A stretch of 64,000 bases of DNA, from positions 62,001 through 126,000 of the forward strand of contig NZ_JCKI01000002.1 of assembly GCF_000708265.2 (NCBI RefSeq), in the 5' to 3' direction. Made by a program: the position numbers and the translations under genes. Of this stretch, positions 1 through 8,672 are shown one piece after another (the first letter of the stretch is position 1; every line of letters begins with the position of its first letter). This DNA comes from Pedobacter sp. R20-19. GTDB taxonomy: Bacteria > Bacteroidota > Bacteroidia > Sphingobacteriales > Sphingobacteriaceae. Under the pieces are notes generated by a model. That model was not told where the DNA came from and made no database searches. It was given only the letters and a program-made list of their open reading frames with translations.

Positions 1-142
1 ATAAACTATATGAATAATTGCGAGCCGGCAACTTTTCTTCTTTGGTTGCCCAAAGAAGAAAGCCCGTCCGGTCAGGATTAGAACTAATTAATCCTCAGGA
101 TAACATTTCGAATTTATGATATAGCCTCTTTTGATATATTAT
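1..142. repeat. Intergenic edge with an 11-bp perfect hairpin
   Basis: No gene is visible in this left-edge stretch. Positions 35-45 (TTCTTCTTTGG) pair perfectly with 50-60 (CCAAAGAAGAA) around a 4-nt loop. There is no T-run on either side, so a simple terminator is unlikely. It looks like an intergenic palindromic repeat cut off by the window edge. Confidence 0.4.
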
Positions 143-748
143 TTAGTATTCGTCTTCTAAAAGGCTAATGCAATTGGTCGCCATTTTCTTTAATCGCTCA
201 TCCAGTGAAGCAATGGAAGCAGTATCCTTCAGACTTTGGTATAGATTATTGATGATGGTTTTCGTTTCTTCATCAGGATCGCAGGCCTGCGATTTTTCCA
301 GGTAAGGTAATGCCTGAAGCGCAGTTTCCCTGTATTTAGCATATAGTTCCTTATGTAGCTTTAGGTCTTTAGCTTTTCCAGCTTCATTCATTTTTGCGCC
401 AATAGCGTTGCATTTAGATAAGGAAATAAACCCCAATGCCCTATATGGAACAAAATATGCAGGAGTTATTTTTATCGCTTGTTCGTAATAGGGAATGGCT
501 TTTTCAGTATTACCTGTTTCTTCATAAAGCCTTCCTAGATGGTAAGTTACATTACCTAGTTGTGTTTTACTAAGCTCTGGAGCTCTTTTTATAAGTTCTT
601 CGGCCAACGAAATTGCTTGCGACTTTTGAGTGTCTTCCATTCGTATTTGCGAATAATCCCAATACAGATCTTTAACGCTTTTAGTTTGAGCAAAACAAAA
701 TGGAGAGGTAGCTAATAATAACAGAATGTATAGTAAACGCTTTTTCAT
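143..748 (-). CDS. Secreted TPR-repeat protein
   Basis: A 201-residue protein with an N-terminal signal peptide (MKKRLLYILLLL then a cut after FCFAQ). The middle holds tetratricopeptide helices: a segment reading YHLGRLYEETGNTEKAI around residues 80-100, followed by a second helix pair. TPRs are protein-interaction scaffolds, and the signal peptide places it in the periplasm or outer membrane. I chose the ATG at 748 because it starts directly on the Lys-rich signal peptide; an upstream ATG at 772 would add a poor leader. No partner or specific function can be named from the neighbours. Confidence 0.75.
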   Translation of the reverse strand: MKKRLLYILLLLATSPFCFAQTKSVKDLYWDYSQIRMEDTQKSQAISLAEELIKRAPELSKTQLGNVTYHLGRLYEETGNTEKAIPYYEQAIKITPAYFVPYRALGFISLSKCNAIGAKMNEAGKAKDLKLHKELYAKYRETALQALPYLEKSQACDPDEETKTIINNLYQSLKDTASIASLDERLKKMATNCISLLEDEY

Positions 749-840
749 CTTTTTTTTTGCCCAATATATCATTTTAGTATCAGGATTTTAAATATGTTAC
801 TTTAAAATAGTTTACTACAATACTTTATAGCAGACTTGTG

Positions 841-1683
841 TTAGAAAGTTAAACTTAACTTATAAATCGTTGTATCTAGTTCCTCTGTATCACGGTCTTC
901 GCACAGCAAAAATTCCATTTTATTTTTCGCTTGTTTAAATGAAGTTATGCCTTCAAATTTATGCTTACCGGGGATTTTATAACTGAAATTAAGTTTTAAA
1001 CTTTTTGCATCGATGCTTCCGATAAAGCTGCCCAGAATCTCGCCATCGTTATAGGTCGATGTTGTATCTTCAGCGGAGGAGATGAAGAAAATATCATTGC
1101 CTACCAATGTTGCATCGGTAAACGATGATTCTATATGATTGATGTTGGGCAACTGCAACGTGCTAAACTTGATATCGACAGTATGAGTTAAATCTTTTCC
1201 TGATAGGATAAAAATACCATTTTTTGTTTCATCTCCGTTTCCGCGATTAAAAAGCAGCCAAGTTGTTCCTGTAAAAACAGCACCTTCAATGTTGAAATTA
1301 TCAATGTTAATCCCAGAAATAAGCCTCATCTTCTCGTAAGTTTTACTTAAACTTTCATGGCTAACTTTTCTTTTGGTTAAGTCGTATCTAATTAAAAGGT
1401 TTCTTGCAGCTGTAGAGCCAGAACCTAAAATGTAAAGGCTATCATCAGCATGACAAAGCACTTCAAAATCTGGTTTCAGCGGTTTTGGAATGTTTTCATT
1501 TTGATTAAGCGGTTGATCAAATAAAATCTGAATTTTCTTCAGTGCATTGGTGTTCAGGTTGTATTCATTTAAAAAACCACTGTTATCACCAATAATATAG
1601 AGCTGTTCTGCATTGGAGAATATGCCGGAAGCAGAGCCAATACCTTTTATCTGTTTGAAAATTTTTAAATGAGTAGCATGCAT
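841..1683 (-). CDS. DUF6929-like hypothetical protein
   Basis: A 280-residue protein without a signal peptide. It has repeated beta-strand-like blocks (LYIIGDNSG, LYILGSGST, WLLFNRGNG, DIFFISSAED) that suggest a beta-propeller or similar repeat fold. The KPDFEVL and GSGS..AR motifs resemble the Bacteroidota DUF6929 family as I remember it; the function of that family is unknown to me. It lies downstream of the oxygenase gene on the same strand, but a terminator hairpin separates them, so its expression probably depends on readthrough or a weak promoter of its own. Confidence 0.65.
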   Translation of the reverse strand: MHATHLKIFKQIKGIGSASGIFSNAEQLYIIGDNSGFLNEYNLNTNALKKIQILFDQPLNQNENIPKPLKPDFEVLCHADDSLYILGSGSTAARNLLIRYDLTKRKVSHESLSKTYEKMRLISGINIDNFNIEGAVFTGTTWLLFNRGNGDETKNGIFILSGKDLTHTVDIKFSTLQLPNINHIESSFTDATLVGNDIFFISSAEDTTSTYNDGEILGSFIGSIDAKSLKLNFSYKIPGKHKFEGITSFKQAKNKMEFLLCEDRDTEELDTTIYKLSLTF

Positions 1684-1698
1684 ACTTTAAGGTAATAA

Positions 1699-1723
1699 AA
1701 AAGCACCGACCAAAGTCGGTGCT
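1699..1723 (-). terminator. Rho-independent terminator after the oxygenase gene
   Basis: AGCACCGAC (1702-1710) pairs with GTCGGTGCT (1715-1723) around a 4-nt loop. Read on the minus strand the stem is followed by a T-run, as expected for termination of the gene ending at 1787. It sits just before the start of the next minus-strand gene. Confidence 0.8.
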
Positions 1724-1737
1724 GATATTAATATTTG

Positions 1738-1779
1738 AGATTGCCGCGTCTCGATAAAAAATCGAGTCTCGCAATGACG
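1738..1779 (-). repeat. REP-like palindrome, CGTCATTGCGA family
   Basis: Read on the minus strand this begins CGTCATTGCGAGACTCGAT and folds back through ATCGAG into GCAATCT. The same CGTCATTG end occurs in a larger element at 31946-32042, which marks a dispersed intergenic repeat family. Confidence 0.55.
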
Positions 1780-1786
1780 AATTTGC

Positions 1787-2749
1787 TTATTTCTTCAAAC
1801 CAATTTCTCTCAATCTTTCATCAAGATACTCACCAGCAGTCATGTCACTGTATGCTTTTGGATGTTCAGCATCAATGGTAGATGTTAAGCTGGTTAAATC
1901 CATATCGCTACGTGGATGCAGGAAAAACGGTACCGAGAAACGGGATGTTTTCATTAATTCACGAGGTGGATTAACCACCCTGTGGGTAGTAGATTTTAAT
2001 TTGTTATTAGTTAAACGTTGCAGCATATCGCCAACATTTACCACAATATCAGTATGGTGTGCCTTAATCGGTAACCATTCATTGCTGCGGGTCAAAACTT
2101 CTAAGCCATCGGCACTTGCACCAATCAATAACGTAATCAAATTAATGTCTTCATGCGCACCTGCACGAACAGCATCATCAGGAATAACTTCCGGGTTTTC
2201 AATAGGGAAGTAATGAATGCCTCTCAAAATAGAATTCCCATTATGAACATGTTGATCAAAATAGTGTAAAGGCAATTCAAGGTAAGTGGCTATTGCACGT
2301 AAAAGATGTGTCCCGTTTTCCTCCAGTTTTTTATAAATGTCACCTGTAACCTGGTTAAATTCTGGTAACTCTTCTAAAACTTCATTGTCTGGATATTGAT
2401 CCTTTACCGGATCACCATCCGTAACTTCCTGTCCAATTTGCCAGAACTCTTTTAAATCCGGTGTTTTTGCACCCTTTGCTGTTTCCTTACCTGCACTTGT
2501 ATATCCTCGCTGACCAGCAAGCTCTGGCTTTTCATATTTCTTTTTAATATCTAAAGGTAAAGCAAAAGCAGCACGGATGTTTTCATAAAGCTTATCAATT
2601 AATTCCTGGCTTAAACCATGGTTGGTAATGGTTACAAAACCCGAATCATTGAAGGCTCTGCCCAACTCATTAGAAAATTTTTTACGTTCTTCTTCAGTTC
2701 CATCGATATAAGAACCCAAATCCAAACAAGGAATATACGGTGTAGACAT
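1787..2749 (-). CDS. 2-oxoglutarate/Fe(II)-dependent oxygenase, isopenicillin N synthase-like
   Basis: A 320-residue protein of the non-haem iron oxygenase superfamily. An N-terminal DIOX_N-type region (IPCLDL...FNDSGFVTITNHG) is followed by a 2OG-FeII_Oxy core. The iron triad is visible as AHEDIN (H and D) and STTHRV (second H), and the R of SRFSVPFF fits the 2-oxoglutarate-binding Arg. Length and architecture match IPNS/flavanone-hydroxylase-like enzymes, which oxidise small molecules with O2. The substrate cannot be predicted. It is probably transcribed alone up to the terminator at 1702-1723. Confidence 0.85.
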   Translation of the reverse strand: MSTPYIPCLDLGSYIDGTEEERKKFSNELGRAFNDSGFVTITNHGLSQELIDKLYENIRAAFALPLDIKKKYEKPELAGQRGYTSAGKETAKGAKTPDLKEFWQIGQEVTDGDPVKDQYPDNEVLEELPEFNQVTGDIYKKLEENGTHLLRAIATYLELPLHYFDQHVHNGNSILRGIHYFPIENPEVIPDDAVRAGAHEDINLITLLIGASADGLEVLTRSNEWLPIKAHHTDIVVNVGDMLQRLTNNKLKSTTHRVVNPPRELMKTSRFSVPFFLHPRSDMDLTSLTSTIDAEHPKAYSDMTAGEYLDERLREIGLKK

Positions 2750-3031
2750 GATTTTAAATTTAATGTAATACGAATTTAAAAAAGAATTGTTAATAAGTGT
2801 CTTTAAGTTAAATAATATGAGGATAATAAATTAATTATCAGTTTTTTAAGTTATTAACATAAACACTTAAACACACAAAATGTTGGGTTTGTCATGCAAA
2901 ATCCATTATTGTTTTAACTTAAACCATGATGGGTTTTATTTCGTAATATTAATAACAGGGATATTTAGGCTGAATGTTTCGAATGTATCGCATCAGTATT
3001 TAGTATATCCTGAAATAAACACACAAAGAAC

Positions 3032-3631
3032 ATGAAAAAAATAATTTTAATTCTATTGTCTGTCTTAGCCTTAAACCAGGCCAATGCACAGGGGAAAAAA
3101 ACAGAAAAGGCTACATTTGGAATGGGCTGCTTTTGGTGTACAGAAGCTATATTTCAACGTTTAAAAGGAGTTACTGCTGTAAAATCAGGTTATGAAGGCG
3201 GTCAGTTAGCCAATCCAACTTACGAAGAAGTTTGTACAGGTAATACCGGGCATGCTGAGGTTTTGCAGGTCACTTACAACCCAATGGAAATTTCTTACGA
3301 TGAATTATTGGAAGTTTTCTGGAAAAGCCATGATCCAACCACTTTAAACCGTCAGGGTGCAGATTCTGGAACACAATATCGTTCGGTGATTTTTTATCAT
3401 ACACCAGAACAAAAAGCCCTGGCAGAAAAGTATAAGGCAGAATTAAACAAAACAAATGCCTATGGTAAAAAAGTAGTAACAGCCATAGAAGCAGCAAAGC
3501 CATTTTATGTTGCAGAAAGCTATCATCAAAATTATTTTAACAAAAATGGCGATGAAGCCTATTGCAGATTAGTTATTCAACCCAAAATTGAAAAACTGGA
3601 AAAAATCTTTAAATCAAAATTGAAGAAATAA
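3032..3631 (+). CDS. msrA: Peptide-methionine (S)-S-oxide reductase, exported
   Basis: MsrA repairs oxidised methionine (S-sulfoxide) in proteins, using thiols as reductant. The 199-residue protein has a signal peptide (MKKIILILLSVLALNQANAQ), so it acts in the periplasm rather than the cytoplasm. The catalytic motif GCFWC is at residues 32-36 with nucleophile Cys33, and the HAEVLQVTYNP and GTQYRS blocks are typical. Length after signal removal equals a single MsrA domain; no MsrB domain is fused. It is monocistronic, ending in a strong terminator. Confidence 0.95.
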   Translation: MKKIILILLSVLALNQANAQGKKTEKATFGMGCFWCTEAIFQRLKGVTAVKSGYEGGQLANPTYEEVCTGNTGHAEVLQVTYNPMEISYDELLEVFWKSHDPTTLNRQGADSGTQYRSVIFYHTPEQKALAEKYKAELNKTNAYGKKVVTAIEAAKPFYVAESYHQNYFNKNGDEAYCRLVIQPKIEKLEKIFKSKLKK

Positions 3632-3644
3632 TGATTGATCTAAT

Positions 3645-3692
3645 TTCCTAACCTTGATTGGCTTTATGCCAGTCAAGGTTAGGAACTTTTTT
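3645..3692 (+). terminator. Strong rho-independent terminator after msrA
   Basis: An 18-bp stem (3645-3662 with 3668-3685, one G-T wobble) with a 5-nt loop, followed by a T-run at 3687-3692. Confidence 0.9.
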
Positions 3693-3796
3693 CGTACATG
3701 GCCAATTTCATCTATGCTTTTCATTTAAGAATTGTCAATTAACCATTCAGTTAGTTAAACAATTTTTCATTCCTCAAACTTTACGCTGGTAAATAT

Positions 3797-3804
3797 TACA
3801 TTTG
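3797..3804 (+). promoter_or_regulatory. -7 box TACATTTG of cysS
   Basis: This matches the Bacteroidota -7 consensus TAnnTTTG and ends only 4 nt before the cysS ATG at 3809, implying an almost leaderless mRNA. No clear -33 TTTG is seen at the usual distance. Confidence 0.6.
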
Positions 3805-3808
3805 CAAT

Positions 3809-5269
3809 ATGAATACTGGCTTACAGCTTTATAATACGCTTTCACGTAAGAAAGAACTTTTTCAACCACTTAATGCAAACCATGTTGGCATGTATGTATG
3901 TGGCCCTACAGTTTACAGCGATGTGCATTTAGGCAATTGCCGCACCTTTATATCTTTCGATTTAATTTTCAGGTACCTTAAGTATTTAGGTTTTAAGGTT
4001 CGTTATGTGCGTAACATTACAGATGCTGGCCACCTGGAAGGTGATCGCGATGAAGGTGATGATAAATTTGCCAAACGTGCTAAACTGGAGCAATTGGAGC
4101 CTATGGAAATTGTACAAAAATACACTTTAGGTTTTCATGATGTGCTACGCATGTTTAATACTTTGCCACCCAGCATAGAACCTACAGCAACAGGCCACAT
4201 TATCGAGCAGATTGAAATGATTAAGGTCATTATCGCCAATGGTTATGGTTACGAAATTGGTGGAAATGTTTATTTTGATGTTGAAAAATACAGCAAGGAG
4301 TACAACTACACCATCCTGACGAATCGAAATCTGGAGGATATGCTCAATAATACCCGTGAATTGGGTGGCCAGGATGAAAAACGCGGCCGTTTAGATTTTG
4401 CCTTATGGATAAAAGCAAAGCCAGAAACCTTAATGCAATGGCAATCACCATGGGGTTTGGGTTTTCCAGGCTGGCACATTGAATGTTCAGCCATGAGTGC
4501 TAAATATTTGGGCGATGAATTTGATATTCACGGCGGCGGGATGGATCTTGCAGCCACACACCATACCAATGAAATTGCACAATCTGAAGCCTGCAGCCAT
4601 AAACAACCTGCCCGTTATTGGATGCACACCAATATGCTTACGGTAAATGGTACCCGGATGTCTAAATCTGCCGGTAATGGTTTTCTTCCTTTAGAATTAT
4701 TCACTGGTGATCATCCGCTCCTGAAAAAGGGTTATAGTCCGATGACGGTTAAGTTTTTTATGCTACAGGCACATTACCGCAGTACGCTGGATTTTTCTAA
4801 CGACGCGCTTGATGCTTCTGAAAAAGGCTTTAGAAGATTAATGGCCGCGATTAGTTTGTTGGATAAATTAACCGTATCTGATGGAAGTGACTTTAATATC
4901 GAAACGATCAAAGAGAAGTGCATCAGTGCAATGAATGATGATTTTAACAGTCCGATCTTAATTGCCGAGTTATTTGAAGCCGTTAGGATTATCAATACAG
5001 TTTACGATGGAAAAGCCAAAATTTCTGCAGATCAGCTGGAGCAGTTAAAGCAATTGATTAACGATTTCGTTTTTGACATTCTTGGTTTAAAAGATGAAGA
5101 TGCCGGAAGTAATGATTTAAATGGTGTATTGGATATGGTGATTGATCTCCGTACGGAAGCAAAGGCCAATAAGGATTATGCCACATCTGATAAAATCAGA
5201 ATTGGTTTGCAGGAACTGGGCATTCAATTGAAAGATAGTAAAGAAGGAACAACCTGGAGTAAGGCATAG
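3809..5269 (+). CDS. cysS: Cysteinyl-tRNA synthetase
   Basis: CysRS charges tRNA-Cys with cysteine using ATP in the cytosol. The 486-residue class I enzyme shows the N-terminal zinc ligand Cys31 in YVCGPTVY, the HIGH-type signature HLGN at residues 40-43, a second zinc Cys226 in HIECSAMS, the HGGGMDL and [11 protein letters not shown] blocks, and the KMSKS-type loop RMSKS at 283-287. The C-terminal helical DALR region is intact. Full length for the family. A -7 box sits directly before the ATG. Nothing unusual in the coding sequence. Confidence 0.98.
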   Translation: MNTGLQLYNTLSRKKELFQPLNANHVGMYVCGPTVYSDVHLGNCRTFISFDLIFRYLKYLGFKVRYVRNITDAGHLEGDRDEGDDKFAKRAKLEQLEPMEIVQKYTLGFHDVLRMFNTLPPSIEPTATGHIIEQIEMIKVIIANGYGYEIGGNVYFDVEKYSKEYNYTILTNRNLEDMLNNTRELGGQDEKRGRLDFALWIKAKPETLMQWQSPWGLGFPGWHIECSAMSAKYLGDEFDIHGGGMDLAATHHTNEIAQSEACSHKQPARYWMHTNMLTVNGTRMSKSAGNGFLPLELFTGDHPLLKKGYSPMTVKFFMLQAHYRSTLDFSNDALDASEKGFRRLMAAISLLDKLTVSDGSDFNIETIKEKCISAMNDDFNSPILIAELFEAVRIINTVYDGKAKISADQLEQLKQLINDFVFDILGLKDEDAGSNDLNGVLDMVIDLRTEAKANKDYATSDKIRIGLQELGIQLKDSKEGTTWSKA

Positions 5270-5340
5270 GTTAAGTTTGGAGTCTTAAGTCGGGAGTATT
5301 GAGTCTTCCTAATTAAATTGCCTGCTATAAAATTTACCAA

Positions 5341-6324
5341 ATGAATAAAAAACTTCTAATCATCCCATTAATTGCATTTTTCGGATTGCAGGGATGTAAA
5401 AATAAATCGAAAAGTAACGACGAGGAAACCACAGACAGTGCAGTTGTAAAATTGGTTTCTCCGGAGTTTAATGCAGATAGCGCTTACCTGTATACAAAAG
5501 CGCAGGTAGATTTTGGTCCCCGTATTCCGGGTACTCCGGCACATCAAAAATGTGCCGACTATCTGGTTGCCAGGTTAAAATCTTTTGGTGCTACAGTTAC
5601 GGTTAACGGTGAAAAAACCAAAACATATGATGGAAAAAGCTTTCAGTTGAAAAATATTGAGGCCAGTTTCAACCCGGAGAAAAAGGAAAGAGTACTGGTT
5701 ACCGCACATTGGGATACCCGTCCATTTTCTGATCAGGATACTGATCCGTCTAACCACAATAAGCCATTTGATGCGGCAAATGATGGTGCCAGCGGTGTGG
5801 CGGTTATCTTAGAAATGGCTCGCCAGATTCAGAAAACACAACCAAATGTAGGTGTTGATTTTATATTATGGGATCTGGAAGATTACGGTAAAGCAAATGA
5901 TGAAACACCAGATGAAGTAACCTGGTGTTTAGGCTCCCAGTATTGGTCTAAAAATGCAATAGCAAAAGGTTACAAAGCAAGATATGGCATTAACCTGGAC
6001 ATGGTTGGCGGCGGTAATGCGCAATTTACGCAAGATGAAATTTCGCGCCAGTCTGCACCAGATGTGGTTAATAATGTTTGGGCGATAGGCAATGAGATTG
6101 GCTTCGGGTCATATTTTGTTAATCTACCCAGCGGGAAATTGGTTGATGATCATTTCTGGATGAATAAGGCTGGTGTACCATCAATAGATATTATACATTA
6201 TAACGATAACAGTGGTTTCTATATCAACTGGCATACACAGTTGGATAACCTGGCTAATATTGATCGGAATACACTTAAAGCCACCGGACAAACCGTACTG
6301 GAAACCATCTTTCGCGAAAAATAA
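5341..6324 (+). CDS. M28-family lipoprotein, glutaminyl-peptide cyclotransferase-like
   Basis: A 327-residue M28 zinc-hydrolase-fold protein. The N-terminus is a lipoprotein signal with lipobox LQGC and a short polar linker, so it should be membrane-anchored in the envelope. Zinc-site motifs are TAHWDTRP (His about 123), NDGASGV (Asp about 148) and WDLEDYG. The WCLGSQYW and NLDMVGG blocks resemble glutaminyl cyclases, which convert N-terminal Gln to pyroglutamate, more than aminopeptidases. The assignment of cyclase over peptidase is an inference from motif similarity. The gene follows cysS after a 71-nt gap holding a short word repeat. Confidence 0.8.
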   Translation: MNKKLLIIPLIAFFGLQGCKNKSKSNDEETTDSAVVKLVSPEFNADSAYLYTKAQVDFGPRIPGTPAHQKCADYLVARLKSFGATVTVNGEKTKTYDGKSFQLKNIEASFNPEKKERVLVTAHWDTRPFSDQDTDPSNHNKPFDAANDGASGVAVILEMARQIQKTQPNVGVDFILWDLEDYGKANDETPDEVTWCLGSQYWSKNAIAKGYKARYGINLDMVGGGNAQFTQDEISRQSAPDVVNNVWAIGNEIGFGSYFVNLPSGKLVDDHFWMNKAGVPSIDIIHYNDNSGFYINWHTQLDNLANIDRNTLKATGQTVLETIFREK

Positions 6325-6402
6325 ATTGTGTAATTGTTAATTACTTTTGAAGTGAGCCAACTGATAAAATTTTATATTCGCACAACTATACTTAAACATA
6401 TA

Positions 6403-7260
6403 ATGAAAAAAATATTTTCGACAGCAATCGCATCACTTTTAGCGCTGAGTGCATTTGCGCAAAAAAATGATGGAACTACAAAATCTCTGGTTAATGCAGA
6501 AAAAGATTTCGCAAAATCGGTTGCAAAAAATGGCGATAAGGATGCCTATCTGGCACATTCACTAGCAAGTGCTTTGGTTTTTCGTCCAAATCCGGTTAAT
6601 GTAAAAACATATTATAATGCCCAAACCAATAGCGAAAAATCGGTTACCTGGGAGCCTAACTTAGCTCAGGTTTCTCATAGTGGTGATTTAGGTTTTACTA
6701 CTGGTCCGTATATGGTTGATGGCACAGAGAAGAAGTATGGCCAGTATTTATCCATCTGGAAATCAGAAAATGGCAAATGGAAGCTGGCTATTGATTTAGA
6801 AACCTCAAGTAATAAGCCGCTAGGTCAAACAGCAGCAAAATTTATTGAGCCAAAAGACCATGTTGCGCCTAAGTTTTTAAATGAAAGGGAAATTAAAGCT
6901 GGAAAGGATATTATTCTTACCACAGAGAAAACCTTAAATACCTTTTTAAAAACACATGGTGTTGCGGCTTTTGGTGGTTTCTTAACTGAGGATGCAAGGT
7001 TGTTATTTCCAGGGAACGACCTGATTACCGGAAAAGGTAAAATTGTTACTTTTTATAATGGAATGATTAGTAAAATCAATCTGAAAACGACAGGCGTAGA
7101 TAAGGCCATAGGCAGTGATTTAGCCTATACCTTCGGAGTGGCTACGATAGATTATAAAGCAGATTTACGCGAAAGTTTTAATTACGTTTTTGTGTATGAA
7201 AAAGCTGCGGATTCCAGCTGGAATCTAATTGTACAAGCCTTTGTTCCTGCTGAAAGATAG
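6403..7260 (+). CDS. Secreted NTF2-like (DUF4440/SnoaL-type) protein
   Basis: A 285-residue protein with a signal peptide (MKKIFSTAIASLLALSAFAQ). Two halves look alike, each with an alpha/beta NTF2-like pattern: a helix (AEKDFAKSVAKNG; EKTLNTFLKTHG), a loop ending in RPNP or LFPGND, then strands with a WKLAIDLE or WNLIVQAF terminus. This suggests a tandem DUF4440-type fold, a ligand-binding or catalytic cone domain. I chose the ATG at 6403; a TTG-started upstream extension to 6334 lacks signal-peptide character. Function is unknown. Confidence 0.75.
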   Translation: MKKIFSTAIASLLALSAFAQKNDGTTKSLVNAEKDFAKSVAKNGDKDAYLAHSLASALVFRPNPVNVKTYYNAQTNSEKSVTWEPNLAQVSHSGDLGFTTGPYMVDGTEKKYGQYLSIWKSENGKWKLAIDLETSSNKPLGQTAAKFIEPKDHVAPKFLNEREIKAGKDIILTTEKTLNTFLKTHGVAAFGGFLTEDARLLFPGNDLITGKGKIVTFYNGMISKINLKTTGVDKAIGSDLAYTFGVATIDYKADLRESFNYVFVYEKAADSSWNLIVQAFVPAER

Positions 7261-7283
7261 TTATACAAAATGTGAATTAAACG

Positions 7284-7311
7284 AGCTTTCTGTAAAAGGA
7301 AAGCTTTTTTT
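7284..7311 (+). terminator. Rho-independent terminator
   Basis: AGCTTTC (7284-7290) pairs with GAAAGCT (7299-7305), followed by a T-run. It ends the NTF2-like gene. Confidence 0.8.
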
Positions 7312-7400
7312 ATTTCTAACGGGGCGAAAAATAAAAACCTGTTTTCTAATTATTTTACAACTTAAATCTGGGTTTTACGTTTACCCTAAAAATAAAATTT

Positions 7401-8285
7401 ATGCATAAAAAACTATTTATCCTATCTGCTATAATTCTATTGTTCTTTCAGGCATCGGCACAAAAAAAGAAGTTTGATGTTCAGGGTAAAGCAGGAGCGA
7501 GAGGCATTATGCCAGAAAATACAATTGAAGGCATGTTAAAAGCCCTTGATTTAGGCGTAACCACATTAGAGATGGATGCGGTAATTTCAAAGGATAAACA
7601 GGTTGTTTTATCTCAGGAACCCTATTTTAACAATGAAATTTCATTATTGCCTAATGGCAAACCCATTTCTTTTAAGGATCAGAAAAACTACAATATTTAT
7701 CAGATGGATTATGAGCAGGTGAAAAAATTTGATGTAGGAAGTAAGATTCATGCCCGTTTTCCAGGGCAAATGAAATTCAAAGCCTATAAACCTTTGCTCT
7801 CTGAAACGATAGATGCTGTAGAAGCCTATGTAAAAGAACACCGTTTAGCCAAACCAATTTACAGTATTGAAACTAAAACCATCAAAAATGGCGATAATGA
7901 ATTCCACCCGGAACCGGCTGAATTTGTAGAATTGATTATGGATGTAGTAAATGCTAAAAAGATCGCTAAAAGGGTAATTGTTGAATCTTTTGATATGCGA
8001 ACCTTACAATATCTACATGAAAAATATCCTAAAGTGAAAACTTCCTTGCTTATTGATGAGAAAGAACCTTTTGAAGATTATATTGAAAAATTAGGTTTTA
8101 AACCCACCATCTATAGCCCATATTCGGTTTTGGTTGGTAAAGGCCTGGTAGATCGTTGCCATGAAATGGGTATTAAAATCATTCCGTGGACGGTAAACAC
8201 AGTTAAAGATTTAAGGTATTTTATGAGCCTGGGGGTTGACGGTGTAATTACTGACTTTCCAAACCTGATGAATCAGGTAAAATAA
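7401..8285 (+). CDS. GDPD-family protein lacking both catalytic histidines
   Basis: A 294-residue exported protein (signal peptide ending at about residue 20) with the glycerophosphodiester phosphodiesterase TIM-barrel pattern: MPENTIEGM, TTLEMDAVISKD, YSIETKT, VESFDMRTL and the C-terminal PWTVN..DLRYFMSLGVDGVITDFP. Active members have His-Arg at the start (GHRG) and His-Asp after the second strand (SHDP). Here these are Lys30-Ala31 (GKAGARG) and Gln72-Glu73 (SQEP). The metal acids Glu57 and Asp59 and the barrel Glu of SIETK are kept. The fold is intact, so this is likely a pseudoenzyme or an altered-function paralogue, not a decayed gene. Confidence 0.85.
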   Translation: MHKKLFILSAIILLFFQASAQKKKFDVQGKAGARGIMPENTIEGMLKALDLGVTTLEMDAVISKDKQVVLSQEPYFNNEISLLPNGKPISFKDQKNYNIYQMDYEQVKKFDVGSKIHARFPGQMKFKAYKPLLSETIDAVEAYVKEHRLAKPIYSIETKTIKNGDNEFHPEPAEFVELIMDVVNAKKIAKRVIVESFDMRTLQYLHEKYPKVKTSLLIDEKEPFEDYIEKLGFKPTIYSPYSVLVGKGLVDRCHEMGIKIIPWTVNTVKDLRYFMSLGVDGVITDFPNLMNQVK

Positions 8286-8298
8286 AATCTATAAAAAA

Positions 8299-8323
8299 AG
8301 CGATGATTTCATCGCTTTTTTTA
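8299..8323. terminator. Bidirectional terminator between convergent genes
   Basis: AGCGATGA (8299-8306) and TCATCGCT (8309-8316) form an 8-bp stem with A-run before and T-run after, so it can serve both the GDPD gene and the minus-strand small gene. Confidence 0.85.
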
Positions 8324-8336
8324 TGCCAATAATTTT

Positions 8337-8537
8337 TTAGTGGTGAGATGTCTCAGCCTCTTCAGCTTTTGAATGTGGCTTCTCCATTTTCTCATGAGAA
8401 GTTGATTCTTCTGCATGATGAAAAATTGGTCTGGTGAACGCTACCAGAAGAATTAAAACCAGAATCCATGCGGTTAAAGGTAGTGTCCAAATCCCTTTTG
8501 TATCCTGAACCGGAGCGTGTGAATCGTGAGCTGACAT
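8337..8537 (-). CDS. Small His-rich single-TM membrane protein
   Basis: A 66-residue protein with one hydrophobic helix (about residues 17-36, LPLTAWILVLILLVAF) flanked by His-rich tails: three His in the first 8 residues and several His plus Glu/Lys in the C-terminal third. I do not recognise the family. His-rich termini suggest metal binding or a small subunit of a membrane complex, but that is only a guess. It has its own terminator downstream. Confidence 0.6.
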   Translation of the reverse strand: MSAHDSHAPVQDTKGIWTLPLTAWILVLILLVAFTRPIFHHAEESTSHEKMEKPHSKAEEAETSHH

Positions 8538-8672
8538 ATCTAATATTTTTGATTTTTAAATTAATGCTATTATAAGTGTGGTAAAGATAATAACAAAAAA
8601 TATAAAATAAAGATTTACAATGTGATTTGTAGTGCAGATAATTAATGGCTATTCATCTCAAATGAAAATTAA

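Noticed and set aside
6334..6402. Upstream TTG start of the NTF2-like gene
   Set aside because: It adds residues before a perfect signal peptide; ATG 6403 is a far better start.
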